From JACOND01 sp965202795 (GTDB lineage: Bacteria; Bdellovibrionota; Bdellovibrionia; Bdellovibrionales; UBA1609), in the NCBI GenBank assembly GCA_965202795.1, contig OZ241848.1, forward strand, positions 1,798,001 to 1,862,000: DNA of 64,000 bases, in the 5' to 3' direction. Made by a program: the position numbers and the translations under genes. This document shows positions 45,568-53,121 of the stretch, piece by piece. Position 1 is the stretch's first letter. The number at the start of each line of letters is the position of its first letter. The notes beneath the pieces were generated by a model. That model saw only the letters and a program-made list of their open reading frames with translations. It had not been told where the DNA came from and did no database searches.

Positions 45568-46704
45568 ATGGCTTTTCATTCGGTCCCGGAGATCATTCAG
45601 GAGCTTCAGCTGGGCCGCTTTGTGATTTTGGCGGACGATGAAAGCCGCGAAAACGAAGGCGACCTGATGCTCGCCGCGGATTTTGTGACCCCTGAGGCCA
45701 TTAACTTTATGATCAGGGAGGCGAGGGGGCTGGTTTGCGCCCCCCTGAGCGCCGAAAAAATTGAGCGCCTTGGCCTGCCGCTGATGGTTCGCGAGGAGGA
45801 TAATTTCTCCCCCAACCGGACGGCTTTTACTGTCAGCGTGGAGGCGGCCAAGGGAGTCTCAACAGGGATTTCCGCTGCCGACAGGGCGCGGACCATCAAG
45901 GCGCTGGCCAGCCCCGGCGCGGAAAAAGATGATTTGATCAGCCCGGGGCATGTTTTCCCCCTTCGCGCGCAAAAAGGCGGAGTCCTGAAGCGGGCCGGCC
46001 ACACAGAGGCCAGCCTGGATCTTTGCCGGCTGGCAGATCTAAGCCCCGCGGCGGTGATCTGCGAGATTGTGAGCGCTGACGGCTCCATGGCGCGGGTCCC
46101 TGAGCTGGCCGCTTTTGCCAAAAAGCATCAGATAAAAATGGTGACCATTGAGGATTTGATTGAATACCGCATGGCCCATGACTCTCTTGTGGAGGAAAAG
46201 CTCAAAACCCCTTTTGAGACAGGGCTGGGAAAGGGCTGGACAGCCCATGTTTTTTACGACGAGATCAACGATCGCGAGCATTTGGCCCTCACAAAGGGGC
46301 GGATTGATCCTCAAAAGGCGGTTTTGGCGCGGGTTCAGACCTCCTGCCTGACAGGGGATTTGTTCCAGGATTTGCTGCTGCCCACAGGCGGCTTTTTGCG
46401 AAAGGCCCTGGAGCGCATTGAGCGGGAAGGCTCCGGCGCCTTTGTCTATCTCAGAATGCAAAGCGCGCTCTCCAAACACATTGAGTTTCACAAAGCCAGC
46501 CGCGAGAGTCCGGATTCTTTAAAAGCCTTAAAGTCGGACAGCAGGGATTATGGCATTGGCGCCCAGATTTTAAGGGCTTTGGGGCTTTCCAAAATCAGGC
46601 TGATCACAAACTCGCCGGCAAAAAAAATCGGCCTGAAGGGCTATGGCCTGAGCATTGCGGAGACTGTTCCCATAGACAGCCGCGCGAAGGGGGAAAAGCC
46701 ATGA
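45568..46704 (+). CDS. ribB: 3,4-dihydroxy-2-butanone 4-phosphate synthase with a degenerate RibA half (RibBX-like)
   Basis: Residues 1-205 are a complete RibB: ADDESRENEGDLMLAADF, NRTAFTVSVEA, DLISPGHVFPLRAQKGGVLK and RAGHTEASLDL. The C-terminal half resembles GTP cyclohydrolase II (RVQTSCLTGDLFQDLL) but lacks the second and third zinc Cys (the usual LRCDCG is LLLPTGG) and the LRQEGRGIGL-type motif (here LRMQSALSKHI). So only the RibB activity is expected. RibB proteins with such non-catalytic tails have been described in Proteobacteria as RibBX. The stop overlaps the ribH start (ATGA). Confidence 0.9.
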   Translation: MAFHSVPEIIQELQLGRFVILADDESRENEGDLMLAADFVTPEAINFMIREARGLVCAPLSAEKIERLGLPLMVREEDNFSPNRTAFTVSVEAAKGVSTGISAADRARTIKALASPGAEKDDLISPGHVFPLRAQKGGVLKRAGHTEASLDLCRLADLSPAAVICEIVSADGSMARVPELAAFAKKHQIKMVTIEDLIEYRMAHDSLVEEKLKTPFETGLGKGWTAHVFYDEINDREHLALTKGRIDPQKAVLARVQTSCLTGDLFQDLLLPTGGFLRKALERIEREGSGAFVYLRMQSALSKHIEFHKASRESPDSLKALKSDSRDYGIGAQILRALGLSKIRLITNSPAKKIGLKGYGLSIAETVPIDSRAKGEKP

Positions 46705-47252
46705 AGCCCAAAGAGCTTAGGGCGGGGATTGTATGCTCAATGTTTCACCGGGATCTGGCCCAGGCTCTTTTGAGCGGGGCGCTTAAGGAGCTGGCCAAAG
46801 CATCCGCCGGCGGCGGGCGGGCGGCAGGCGCCCCTCAAACAGATGGGGCTGGCGGCGGCCAGCCTATAGATTTGCTCAAGCCGCCAGATCTCAAAAAACT
46901 CCAAAAAAAGGGGCTGAATGAGCCGCCCATCATCATCAAGCCTCTGCTCAGGCTGGTCCCGGGCGCGGGCGAGATCCCCCTGATGGCCCAGTGGATGCTC
47001 AAAAGACAAAAAGTCCATGGGGCGCTGGCTCTTGGAGCCATCATCCGCGGCAGGACCCGCCATTATGACTTTCTCTGCTCTTTTTTGGAAAGGGCGCTTT
47101 GGGATTTGCAGAGCGGGAGCGGCTGTCCGGTTGTGTTTTCCGTTTTGATGCTTGAAAGCCGCGCCCAGGCGGCGGGCCGTGTCAAGAGGGGGGGGGAGGC
47201 CGCCAAAGCCTTTGCGGACATGCTGCGGCAGTCTCAGTCTGATTGGAGCTGA
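46701..47252 (+). CDS. ribH: 6,7-dimethyl-8-ribityllumazine synthase (RibH), with an insertion
   Basis: Translationally coupled to ribB. Motifs: GIVCSMFHRDLAQALLSGAL, LVPGAGEIPLMAQWML, ALGAIIRGRTRHYDFLCSF (active-site His kept; the usual Glu of GETxH is Arg), PVVFSVLMLESRAQAAGR (Arg kept) and GGEAAKAFADML. About 40 extra residues (GGGRAAGAPQTDGAGGGQ and following) sit between strand 1 and the VPGAGEIP segment. It joins the RibB product with the ribityl uracil to give lumazine. Divergence leaves some doubt that it is fully active. Confidence 0.82.
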   Translation: MKPKELRAGIVCSMFHRDLAQALLSGALKELAKASAGGGRAAGAPQTDGAGGGQPIDLLKPPDLKKLQKKGLNEPPIIIKPLLRLVPGAGEIPLMAQWMLKRQKVHGALALGAIIRGRTRHYDFLCSFLERALWDLQSGSGCPVVFSVLMLESRAQAAGRVKRGGEAAKAFADMLRQSQSDWS

Positions 47253-47287
47253 GGCGCCGCCCTGTCTGCCTTAAAAAAAACCGCTTG

Positions 47288-48163
47288 ATGGGCGGCAGCT
47301 TGTCTGGCAAATTAAAAGCCATGGGAAAAAGCGGACTAAGCGCTTTGCTTTTTGCCGGCGCCGCCGCGCTCCCCTTAGGCGCGGGCGGCAAACTGGAGAT
47401 TGTCACAGATTTATCCGGCGAAGGCGCTGCCGCCGCCTATTCCAATTGCCGCTGCGAAAAGATCAAGCGGGGGGCGGGCTGCTCCCCGGCCTGTTTTTTG
47501 CATTGCTCCCTTGGCGGGGCTTTTGAGGACATCCAAAGCTTTATGGACAGCGAATGCTACGCGGTCTTTGAGCAGTCTGTGGCCGATGAAAAAACCTCGC
47601 TTGCCGGCTTAAAGTCAGTTTACAAGTCGGCGGAGCGGAAAATCAAAGAGCTTAAGAACAAAAAAGGCCTGCTTCCCAAAAAAGAGAGCTGCGGGCATTG
47701 CCATGAGATTTCAAAAATCCAAAACCTGACACAGCCTTATATCTACAAGGAAAACTCATGCGATGAAAAATACATCGGAACCAGCCATTTTCAAAAAACC
47801 TTTGAGGCCGGCAATCCTGAAAAATGCGCGGAGCATGACAAAAGCGGCCAGCGGAAAAAATGCGAAAAAGCTGAAAAGGCAAAAGAGCGGGCCGTTCAAA
47901 AATATGTGGAAAATATTTTAAAAAACAAGGGGAGCGGGGAGACAAAAGCCGAGGCGGCCCGGCTTCACGAGTCCTGTCCGCCAGGGGCAAAATGCTCCTG
48001 GTATGTGAGCAGCATTATGACTTATAATGAGGACAGAACCCTGGTTGATTTGGATCTGCAGGTCAGCTGCAATCATAAAAAAGCCTCTCTTTTTGGAGAT
48101 TATGTGGTTAAAATCTCATATAAAAGGGAGCGGATCTGCCGGGAGAAAGCGCCAGAGGAGTAA
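47288..48163 (+). CDS. Secreted Cys-rich protein of unknown function
   Basis: Signal peptide in MGKSGLSALLFAGAAALPLG, with possible starts at ATG 47288 or 47321. The mature part has paired Cys (CRCEKIKRGAGCSPACFLHC, ESCGHCHEI, NPEKCAEHDKSGQRKKCEK, LHESCPPGAKCSWYV), so it is probably disulfide-bonded in the periplasm or outside. C-x-x-C-H appears once (CGHCH), the pattern of a haem-attachment site, but one occurrence without other support is weak. No family recognised. The next gene encodes another secreted Cys-containing protein. Confidence 0.6.
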   Translation: MGGSLSGKLKAMGKSGLSALLFAGAAALPLGAGGKLEIVTDLSGEGAAAAYSNCRCEKIKRGAGCSPACFLHCSLGGAFEDIQSFMDSECYAVFEQSVADEKTSLAGLKSVYKSAERKIKELKNKKGLLPKKESCGHCHEISKIQNLTQPYIYKENSCDEKYIGTSHFQKTFEAGNPEKCAEHDKSGQRKKCEKAEKAKERAVQKYVENILKNKGSGETKAEAARLHESCPPGAKCSWYVSSIMTYNEDRTLVDLDLQVSCNHKKASLFGDYVVKISYKRERICREKAPEE

Positions 48164-48182
48164 AAATAAGGGGGGGCATGCG

Positions 48183-48875
48183 GTGAAACATCTTATGATT
48201 GGCCTGGCTGCCGGAGTTTTCCTCTATGGGCCGGCAGGGGCCGGAGAGGCGTCCAGCCTGCCGGCCAAAAAAAATCCCTCCGCGGAAAGCTCTGCTGAGG
48301 CTGGGGCAGCTGCCCCCTCCGCGGCTTCTTCAAAAAGCTCTGCTGAGGCTGGGGCAGCTGCCCCCTCCGCGGCTTCTTCAAAAAGCTCTGCTGAGGCTGG
48401 GGCGGCTGCCCCCTCCGCGGCTTCTTCAAAAAGCTCTGCTAAGGCTGGGGCGGCTGCCCCCTCCGCGGCTTCTTCAAAAAGCTCTGCTGAGGCTGGGGCG
48501 GCTGCCCCCTCGTCTGAAAGAAAATCCCTCCGCCAGCCAGCAGACAAAAGCAAAGCGGCGGCCCAGGGCAGCGCTTCAGCCAGGCGCCGCCTTGCCGGGC
48601 GCTTTGGCGATGTCAGCTGCCATGAGCATTTTCAGACAAAATATAACCTTGGCTATGTGGAATTTCAGATTGTTCCATGCGAGAAAAATCAGCAGTCCTG
48701 CATGTCTTACTCAGAGATTGAGAGAAACCACTGCCGGGACGGCCAGCTGTTTCGGCGCCGCTGCGATCTGGACAGAGAGGCCGGCTATTTTATTGAGGTT
48801 ATCCCCTGCGGAAGCGCCGGCTGCCATTCGGACGGAGGCCGCTGCCTCCAGCCGCCCTCTGAGGATTTGAAATAA
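48183..48875 (+). CDS. Secreted protein with Ala/Ser repeats and a Cys-rich C-terminus
   Basis: GTG start after AAGGGGGGG, signal peptide HLMIGLAAGVFLYGPAGAGE, then nearly five 16-residue repeats SSAEAGAAAPSAASSK, a flexible spacer, and a C-terminal domain of about 100 residues with eight Cys (DVSCHEHF, IVPCEKNQQSCMSY, RNHCRDGQL, RRRCDLDRE, VIPCGSAGCHSD, GRCLQPP). The repeats look like a stalk presenting the compact domain at the surface. Family unknown. It follows the other secreted Cys-rich gene by 19 bases. Confidence 0.65.
   Translation: MKHLMIGLAAGVFLYGPAGAGEASSLPAKKNPSAESSAEAGAAAPSAASSKSSAEAGAAAPSAASSKSSAEAGAAAPSAASSKSSAKAGAAAPSAASSKSSAEAGAAAPSSERKSLRQPADKSKAAAQGSASARRRLAGRFGDVSCHEHFQTKYNLGYVEFQIVPCEKNQQSCMSYSEIERNHCRDGQLFRRRCDLDREAGYFIEVIPCGSAGCHSDGGRCLQPPSEDLK
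48288..48512 (+). repeat. 48-bp in-frame tandem repeat, about 4.7 copies
   Basis: Units start at 48288, 48336, 48384, 48432 and 48480 (AGCTCTGCTGAGGCTGGGGC). They are nearly identical, so copy number probably varies between strains. Confidence 0.93.
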
Positions 48876-49314
48876 GCTCTTTCAGGGCTGGAAGGCTGCC
48901 GGCTCCAAGGCCCCCCCGCCTGCCCCCCTCTGGGGACTCAAAGCGCCCCCCTTATTTTAGGCGCGGGCTGGCAGCTTATGCCACAGCGCGCCACAGGGGC
49001 CGCGCCTGATTTTTTTCAGCTGAAAGGCCCGCCTCTGAGCGCGCCTGGGAAAATCAATGGCTTTTGAAGCGGGATATTTCCAGAGCATGCCTGAGCAGAG
49101 GCTTTGCCGGAAGCCTTTAAACCGGGCATCTTTGCCTGAAGTCCGCCTTGCGCCGCGTCACAGACTCTCTGCCGGCTCCCCCCCTTAAAGCCGGCGGTTT
49201 TGTGGAAAAGCCAAAAAAAATGCGGATTTTTTGTTTTTTTCTTTTGTTTTGCGCTGTTTTTTTCATAAAAACAAAAGAGGATAACTAAAAAAACTTAAAA
49301 CTAAGGAGGCTGTT
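48876..49314. other. Intergenic region upstream of ssb
   Basis: GC-rich until about 49190, then very A/T-rich up to the ssb ribosome site (AAGGAGG). No RNA gene or coding frame is recognised. Confidence 0.5.
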
Positions 49315-49812
49315 ATGATGAGTGTAAACAGAGTCACATTGATTGGAAATTTGGGGGCGGATCCCGAGAGCAGAAAAACTGCTGCGGGGCACAGCCTCAC
49401 GAGTTTTAGAATAGCCACAACCAACAGCTGGACAAACCGCGAGGGGCAGAGGCAGGAGCATACGGAATGGCACCGGATTGTGGTTTGGGGAAAGCAGGCG
49501 GACACTTGCGCCGAGTATCTCTCAAAAGGCAGGAGGGTGTATATTGAAGGCCGCCTGCAGACCCGCTCCTGGGAAGACGAAAAAGGGAGCAGGCGGTATA
49601 CTACAGAGGTTGTCGCCGGCCAGGTCTTGTTTCTGGACAGCGCCGCGGACAGGCAGCAGCCTGTCTCCTCAGGCAGAGGCGCTGGCAGAAAAAGCGCGCC
49701 AGCCGCTGCTGAGCAGCAGGGATCTTATCAGAAGGAGCCGGCTTTTGGCGGAGAGGCGGAAAGCCACCAGGAAGGCCCCTCTTCTCCCGCCGCGGACAAT
49801 ATCCCGTTTTGA
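49315..49812 (+). CDS. ssb: Single-stranded DNA-binding protein
   Basis: OB-fold of about 110 residues: NRVTLIGNLGADPESRKTAA, FRIATTNSW, TEWHRIVVWGKQADTCAEYL, KGRRVYIEGRLQTRSW and TEVVAGQVLFL. A flexible Gln/Gly/Ser linker ends with the protein-interaction tip DNIPF. It coats ssDNA in replication and repair. AAGGAGG precedes the ATG. Confidence 0.95.
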   Translation: MMSVNRVTLIGNLGADPESRKTAAGHSLTSFRIATTNSWTNREGQRQEHTEWHRIVVWGKQADTCAEYLSKGRRVYIEGRLQTRSWEDEKGSRRYTTEVVAGQVLFLDSAADRQQPVSSGRGAGRKSAPAAAEQQGSYQKEPAFGGEAESHQEGPSSPAADNIPF

Positions 49813-50021
49813 CCTGCAAAAAGCTTGAGGGGGGCAGGCGGCTCCGCGCCCCCTAAGCATTCCCTGGCGGCGCCTGTTTCGATGGGCGGGAGAGCAAAGG
49901 CTTGTTTGTGATCAAAGCGGCGGGAGACAGCTCGCATATAATCAATAAAAAAGATTTTGATCCTAAGGTTTTTTGCTCTCCCTGAGATTTATGATGAAAA
50001 CAAAACCCAGCCTTTGGTCTA

Positions 50022-50036
50022 CCCCCCCCCCCCCCC
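50022..50036. repeat. Homopolymeric C15 tract
   Basis: Fifteen uninterrupted C, 40 bases before ATG 50077, in the same open frame (five Pro codons). A TATAAT-like box lies upstream at 49937-49942. ATGs at 49991 and 49994 would enter the prepilin frame if the tract gained one or lost two C. Confidence 0.93.
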
Positions 50037-50076
50037 GACTTTTGGCGGGCTGGAGGGGGCTGTTTTGAGCGGCGGC

Positions 50077-51582
50077 ATGAGCCCAAAGGGGTTTTCGCTG
50101 GTCAGTGTTTTGGTCTCCAGCGTTCTGGGGCTGATGGTTGTTATGGGAATCTCCCACAACATGATCCAAACCGCGCTTAACCGCCAAATCATGGAAAAGC
50201 GCCACCTCAGGCAGGACATGCAGACATTCATCAAAGCCGCCCTCAACAACTCAGCCTCCTGCCAAAACACGCTCTCATCACAGCTGGATACAGGCGCCGC
50301 GAAAGCGGACAAAAACCTCGCGCCCCATGCCGGCCAGGAGCGAAAGTTTGAGATCAAAATCCTCAAAGACGCCAATGGAGGGGCGATTCTTGACTTTTCC
50401 AAAGACGCCTCTGGGAATCTCACCCATCAGGCAAGCAAAATCCGGCTTTCCGATCTGGGGATTGACCGCTTTGAAAAAATGGAGTTCATCCACAGCAAAT
50501 CCCAGCCAAGCCTCGGAAAAGTTGTCTTAAAATCCAAAACCAGCATCGGGAGCCTTCACAATAGGCAAAACAGAGAGCTTGTCTGGCATCTTTCCGGCCT
50601 GACAATAGGAGATCCGGACGGGGCGGATACCGATGGCGACGGGACGGACCTTGGCGATCAGGTCCAGTCCTGCTCGGAGGCTGAGCCTTTGAAGATTCTC
50701 TGCGGCTCAGCCGTCACAGGCAGCCCGCACAGCAATGGCGGAGGCTTTGTGGAAGACTCCGCCAAAAACACAGTGGCCTCAAGCGCTTATGTGGACAGCA
50801 AGTCTGTGGTCTGCGGAAACGCCAAAATTGAGGGGAACGCAAAGGTTTTAGGCGGAGCTTTGGTGAAAGACAATGCCAAAATCAAGGACAGGGCTCTGGT
50901 CTATGGGAACGCGCAAATATCCGGAGATGCGGAAATCTCCGGCGATGCAAAAGTCTATGACAATGCCAAGGTTTCGGGGACGGCGAAAGTTTACGGCCAT
51001 GCGCGAGTCTATGACAATGCGGAGGTTTCCGGGGGCGCCCAAGTCTTTGGCAGAGCCAGAGTTTATAAAATGGCGACAGTCTCCGGCCCGCAGGCTCAAG
51101 TGAGGGATTCTGCCAAAGTCTATGGCGCGGCCTCTGTAAATGACAATGCCCAGGTTTATGGAAGCGCTCAAATCCGCGGCAGCGGAAAGGTCTCTGACAG
51201 GGCCCATGTCTATGAAAATGCCATAATTGAGGATCAGGCCATGGTGTCTGATGACGCTCAAGTTTATGGGAGCGCGAAAATGAGAATGAGCAGCCTCGCG
51301 CTTAAAAACGCAAAAGTCTATGGCGAAGCGCATGCTTATTACAATACCTATATCAGCAAAGATGCGGAGCTTTATGGAAAAATGAGGCTCTACAAAACAC
51401 ACCTGAGCGGAAACTGCCGCTGCGGCTACACTCCTCTTGCCGGGGAAAAAGACGCGAACTTTGCTGGAGACTCTGGAGGAAATCCATGCGGGTCAGGCCG
51501 CTGCAGCCCGATCATTGTCACCAAAACAGATGGATCTCAGATCAACAAACAATGGAGAGGCTCGCAATACCAGCAGTTTTAA
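50077..51582 (+). CDS. Second prepilin-like beta-helix surface protein, C15 tract at 5' end
   Basis: The ATG gives a short ideal leader, MSPKG|FSLVSVLVSSVLGLMV, lacking Glu5. Next comes a pilin-like domain homologous to that of the 7993 protein (SCQNTLSSQL, ILDFSKDASGNLT, DLGIDRFEKMEFI, KVVLKSKT, LVWHLSGLTI), an acidic Asp-rich segment (DPDGADTDGDGTDLGD), the cap (CGSAVTGSPHSNGGGFV ... SVVCGNAKIEGNA) and about 33 hexapeptides (AQVYGSAQIRG). The tail is Cys-rich (CRCGYTPL, NPCGSGRCSP). The frame is open upstream through the poly-C tract to TTG 49957, so translation may start before it. No good ribosome site fits ATG 50077. Confidence 0.78.
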   Translation: MSPKGFSLVSVLVSSVLGLMVVMGISHNMIQTALNRQIMEKRHLRQDMQTFIKAALNNSASCQNTLSSQLDTGAAKADKNLAPHAGQERKFEIKILKDANGGAILDFSKDASGNLTHQASKIRLSDLGIDRFEKMEFIHSKSQPSLGKVVLKSKTSIGSLHNRQNRELVWHLSGLTIGDPDGADTDGDGTDLGDQVQSCSEAEPLKILCGSAVTGSPHSNGGGFVEDSAKNTVASSAYVDSKSVVCGNAKIEGNAKVLGGALVKDNAKIKDRALVYGNAQISGDAEISGDAKVYDNAKVSGTAKVYGHARVYDNAEVSGGAQVFGRARVYKMATVSGPQAQVRDSAKVYGAASVNDNAQVYGSAQIRGSGKVSDRAHVYENAIIEDQAMVSDDAQVYGSAKMRMSSLALKNAKVYGEAHAYYNTYISKDAELYGKMRLYKTHLSGNCRCGYTPLAGEKDANFAGDSGGNPCGSGRCSPIIVTKTDGSQINKQWRGSQYQQF

Positions 51583-51696
51583 TTCATCCGCCCCGCCCCG
51601 GCCCCATCATTGACCCCTCTTTCCGATTTGCTGTAAGCTTTTAAAGCTCCGGCCCCGCAGAAGAGGCTTTGGGCGCGGGGAAAAAGGCGCCTGAAA

Positions 51697-53100
51697 ATGA
51701 CAGAATCATCATTATCCGCTCTTAAAGGTCTGGAAGGGGTTTTAAAGCCCTCGCAGATCAGCCGCGAAAAATCCCAGCTTCTGGCCTATGGCAGTGACAG
51801 CTCAAAGCGCTTTCGCGGCGGGGCCGGACTGGTTTTGTTTCCCGAATCCACAGAGGACGCGGTCAAAATTGTCAGGCGGGCAGCGGCGGACGGGATCCGG
51901 CTCGTTCCCTCTGGCGGGCGGACAGGCCTGAGCGGAGGCGCGGCAGCCTTAAACAAAGAGGCTGTCATTTCCTTTGACCGCATGAATCGGATTTTTGACT
52001 TCCGGCCGGAAGAGCGGACAGTCTGCGCCGAGGCCGGCGCCATCACGGCGCGGGTTCAGGAATACGCCAGGGAAAGGGGGCTTTTTTTCCCCGTCTCGTT
52101 TGCCTCTGAAGGCTCCAGCCAGATCGGGGGAAACATTGCCACAAACGCGGGCGGAGTCCATGTGATCCGCTATGGCCCGATGCGGAGCCATGTTTTGGGC
52201 CTGGAAGCCGTCACCGGAGAGGGCCGGATCCTCCGCCTTGGCCGGGGGCTGGAAAAAGACGCCTCCGGCTATGATCTCATGCGCCTTTTGATTGGCAGCG
52301 AGGGAACCCTGGCCATTGTCACAAAAGCGGTTTTAAAGCTCTCGCCGCCGCCGGTCCGCCCCGCTGTTTTTTTGCTCTCTGTCCCGGAAAGAAAAAGCCT
52401 TCTGCCTTTGTTTGGAGAGTTTTGCGGAAAAACCCGGCCCCTGGCTTTTGAGGTTTTCCCGGACAAGGCTCTGAAATACAGCCTCAATGGCTCCGCGGCG
52501 TTTCCCCTTTCCGAAAGGGCGCCCTTTTATATTTTGATGGAGATTGAGGAGCCGGATCAAGATCCCGCGCTCCGCGCTTTTGAGGAGGCTTTGGGCGCCG
52601 GCCGGATTCAAGACGGCGTTTTAAGCCAAAGCTCAGAGCAGGCCAAAAACATCTGGAGCCTGAGGGAAAACATCAGCGAGTCCATTGCGCCTTTCAGCCC
52701 CTATAAAAACGACATATCCATCAGAATTTCCCGAATGCCTGATTTTTTGGAGAAAATGGAGGCCATGTTTAAAGAGCGCGCCCCGGGATTTGAGGTTTTG
52801 TGGTTTGGCCACTTAGGCGATGGCAACCTGCACATCAATATTTTTCATCCTGCGGGCCGGCCAAAAGATCAGCTGGGCATGGAGGATTTTGTCCGCCGGG
52901 GCGAGAGCCTCAGCGGGCATCTGTTTGCGCTTGTCGGGGAGTTTGGCGGCTCTGTTTCCGCTGAGCACGGGGCGGGGCTTTTAAAAAAGCCCTTTCTGAA
53001 GCGCTCCCGCTCCCTGGAGGAAATAAAAATCATGAAGGGCCTGAAAAAGGTTTTTGATCCTCTGAATATCCTCAATCCCGGAAAAATCTTTGATCTTTAA
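51697..53100 (+). CDS. FAD-linked oxidase (GlcD / D-lactate dehydrogenase type)
   Basis: An N-terminal FAD-binding domain of the PCMH type: LFPESTEDAVKIVRRAA, LVPSGGRTGLSGGA, GGNIATNAGGVHVIRYGPMR (flavin contacts) and GYDLMRLLIGSEGTLAIVTK. The C-terminal FAD-oxidase domain has VLWFGHLGDGNLHINI and SAEHGAGLLKKPFL. Members oxidise 2-hydroxyacids such as D-lactate, glycolate or D-2-hydroxyglutarate; the substrate is not deducible. No GlcE/GlcF or iron-sulfur partner is nearby, so a single-subunit enzyme is likely. Confidence 0.92.
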   Translation: MTESSLSALKGLEGVLKPSQISREKSQLLAYGSDSSKRFRGGAGLVLFPESTEDAVKIVRRAAADGIRLVPSGGRTGLSGGAAALNKEAVISFDRMNRIFDFRPEERTVCAEAGAITARVQEYARERGLFFPVSFASEGSSQIGGNIATNAGGVHVIRYGPMRSHVLGLEAVTGEGRILRLGRGLEKDASGYDLMRLLIGSEGTLAIVTKAVLKLSPPPVRPAVFLLSVPERKSLLPLFGEFCGKTRPLAFEVFPDKALKYSLNGSAAFPLSERAPFYILMEIEEPDQDPALRAFEEALGAGRIQDGVLSQSSEQAKNIWSLRENISESIAPFSPYKNDISIRISRMPDFLEKMEAMFKERAPGFEVLWFGHLGDGNLHINIFHPAGRPKDQLGMEDFVRRGESLSGHLFALVGEFGGSVSAEHGAGLLKKPFLKRSRSLEEIKIMKGLKKVFDPLNILNPGKIFDL

Positions 53101-53121
53101 AGGGATTGACCTTTAAAGGCG

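Noticed and set aside
47700..47720. c-type cytochrome (CGHCH) in the secreted Cys-rich protein
   Set aside because: A single CxxCH among many Cys pairs, without an axial Met region or other cytochrome features.
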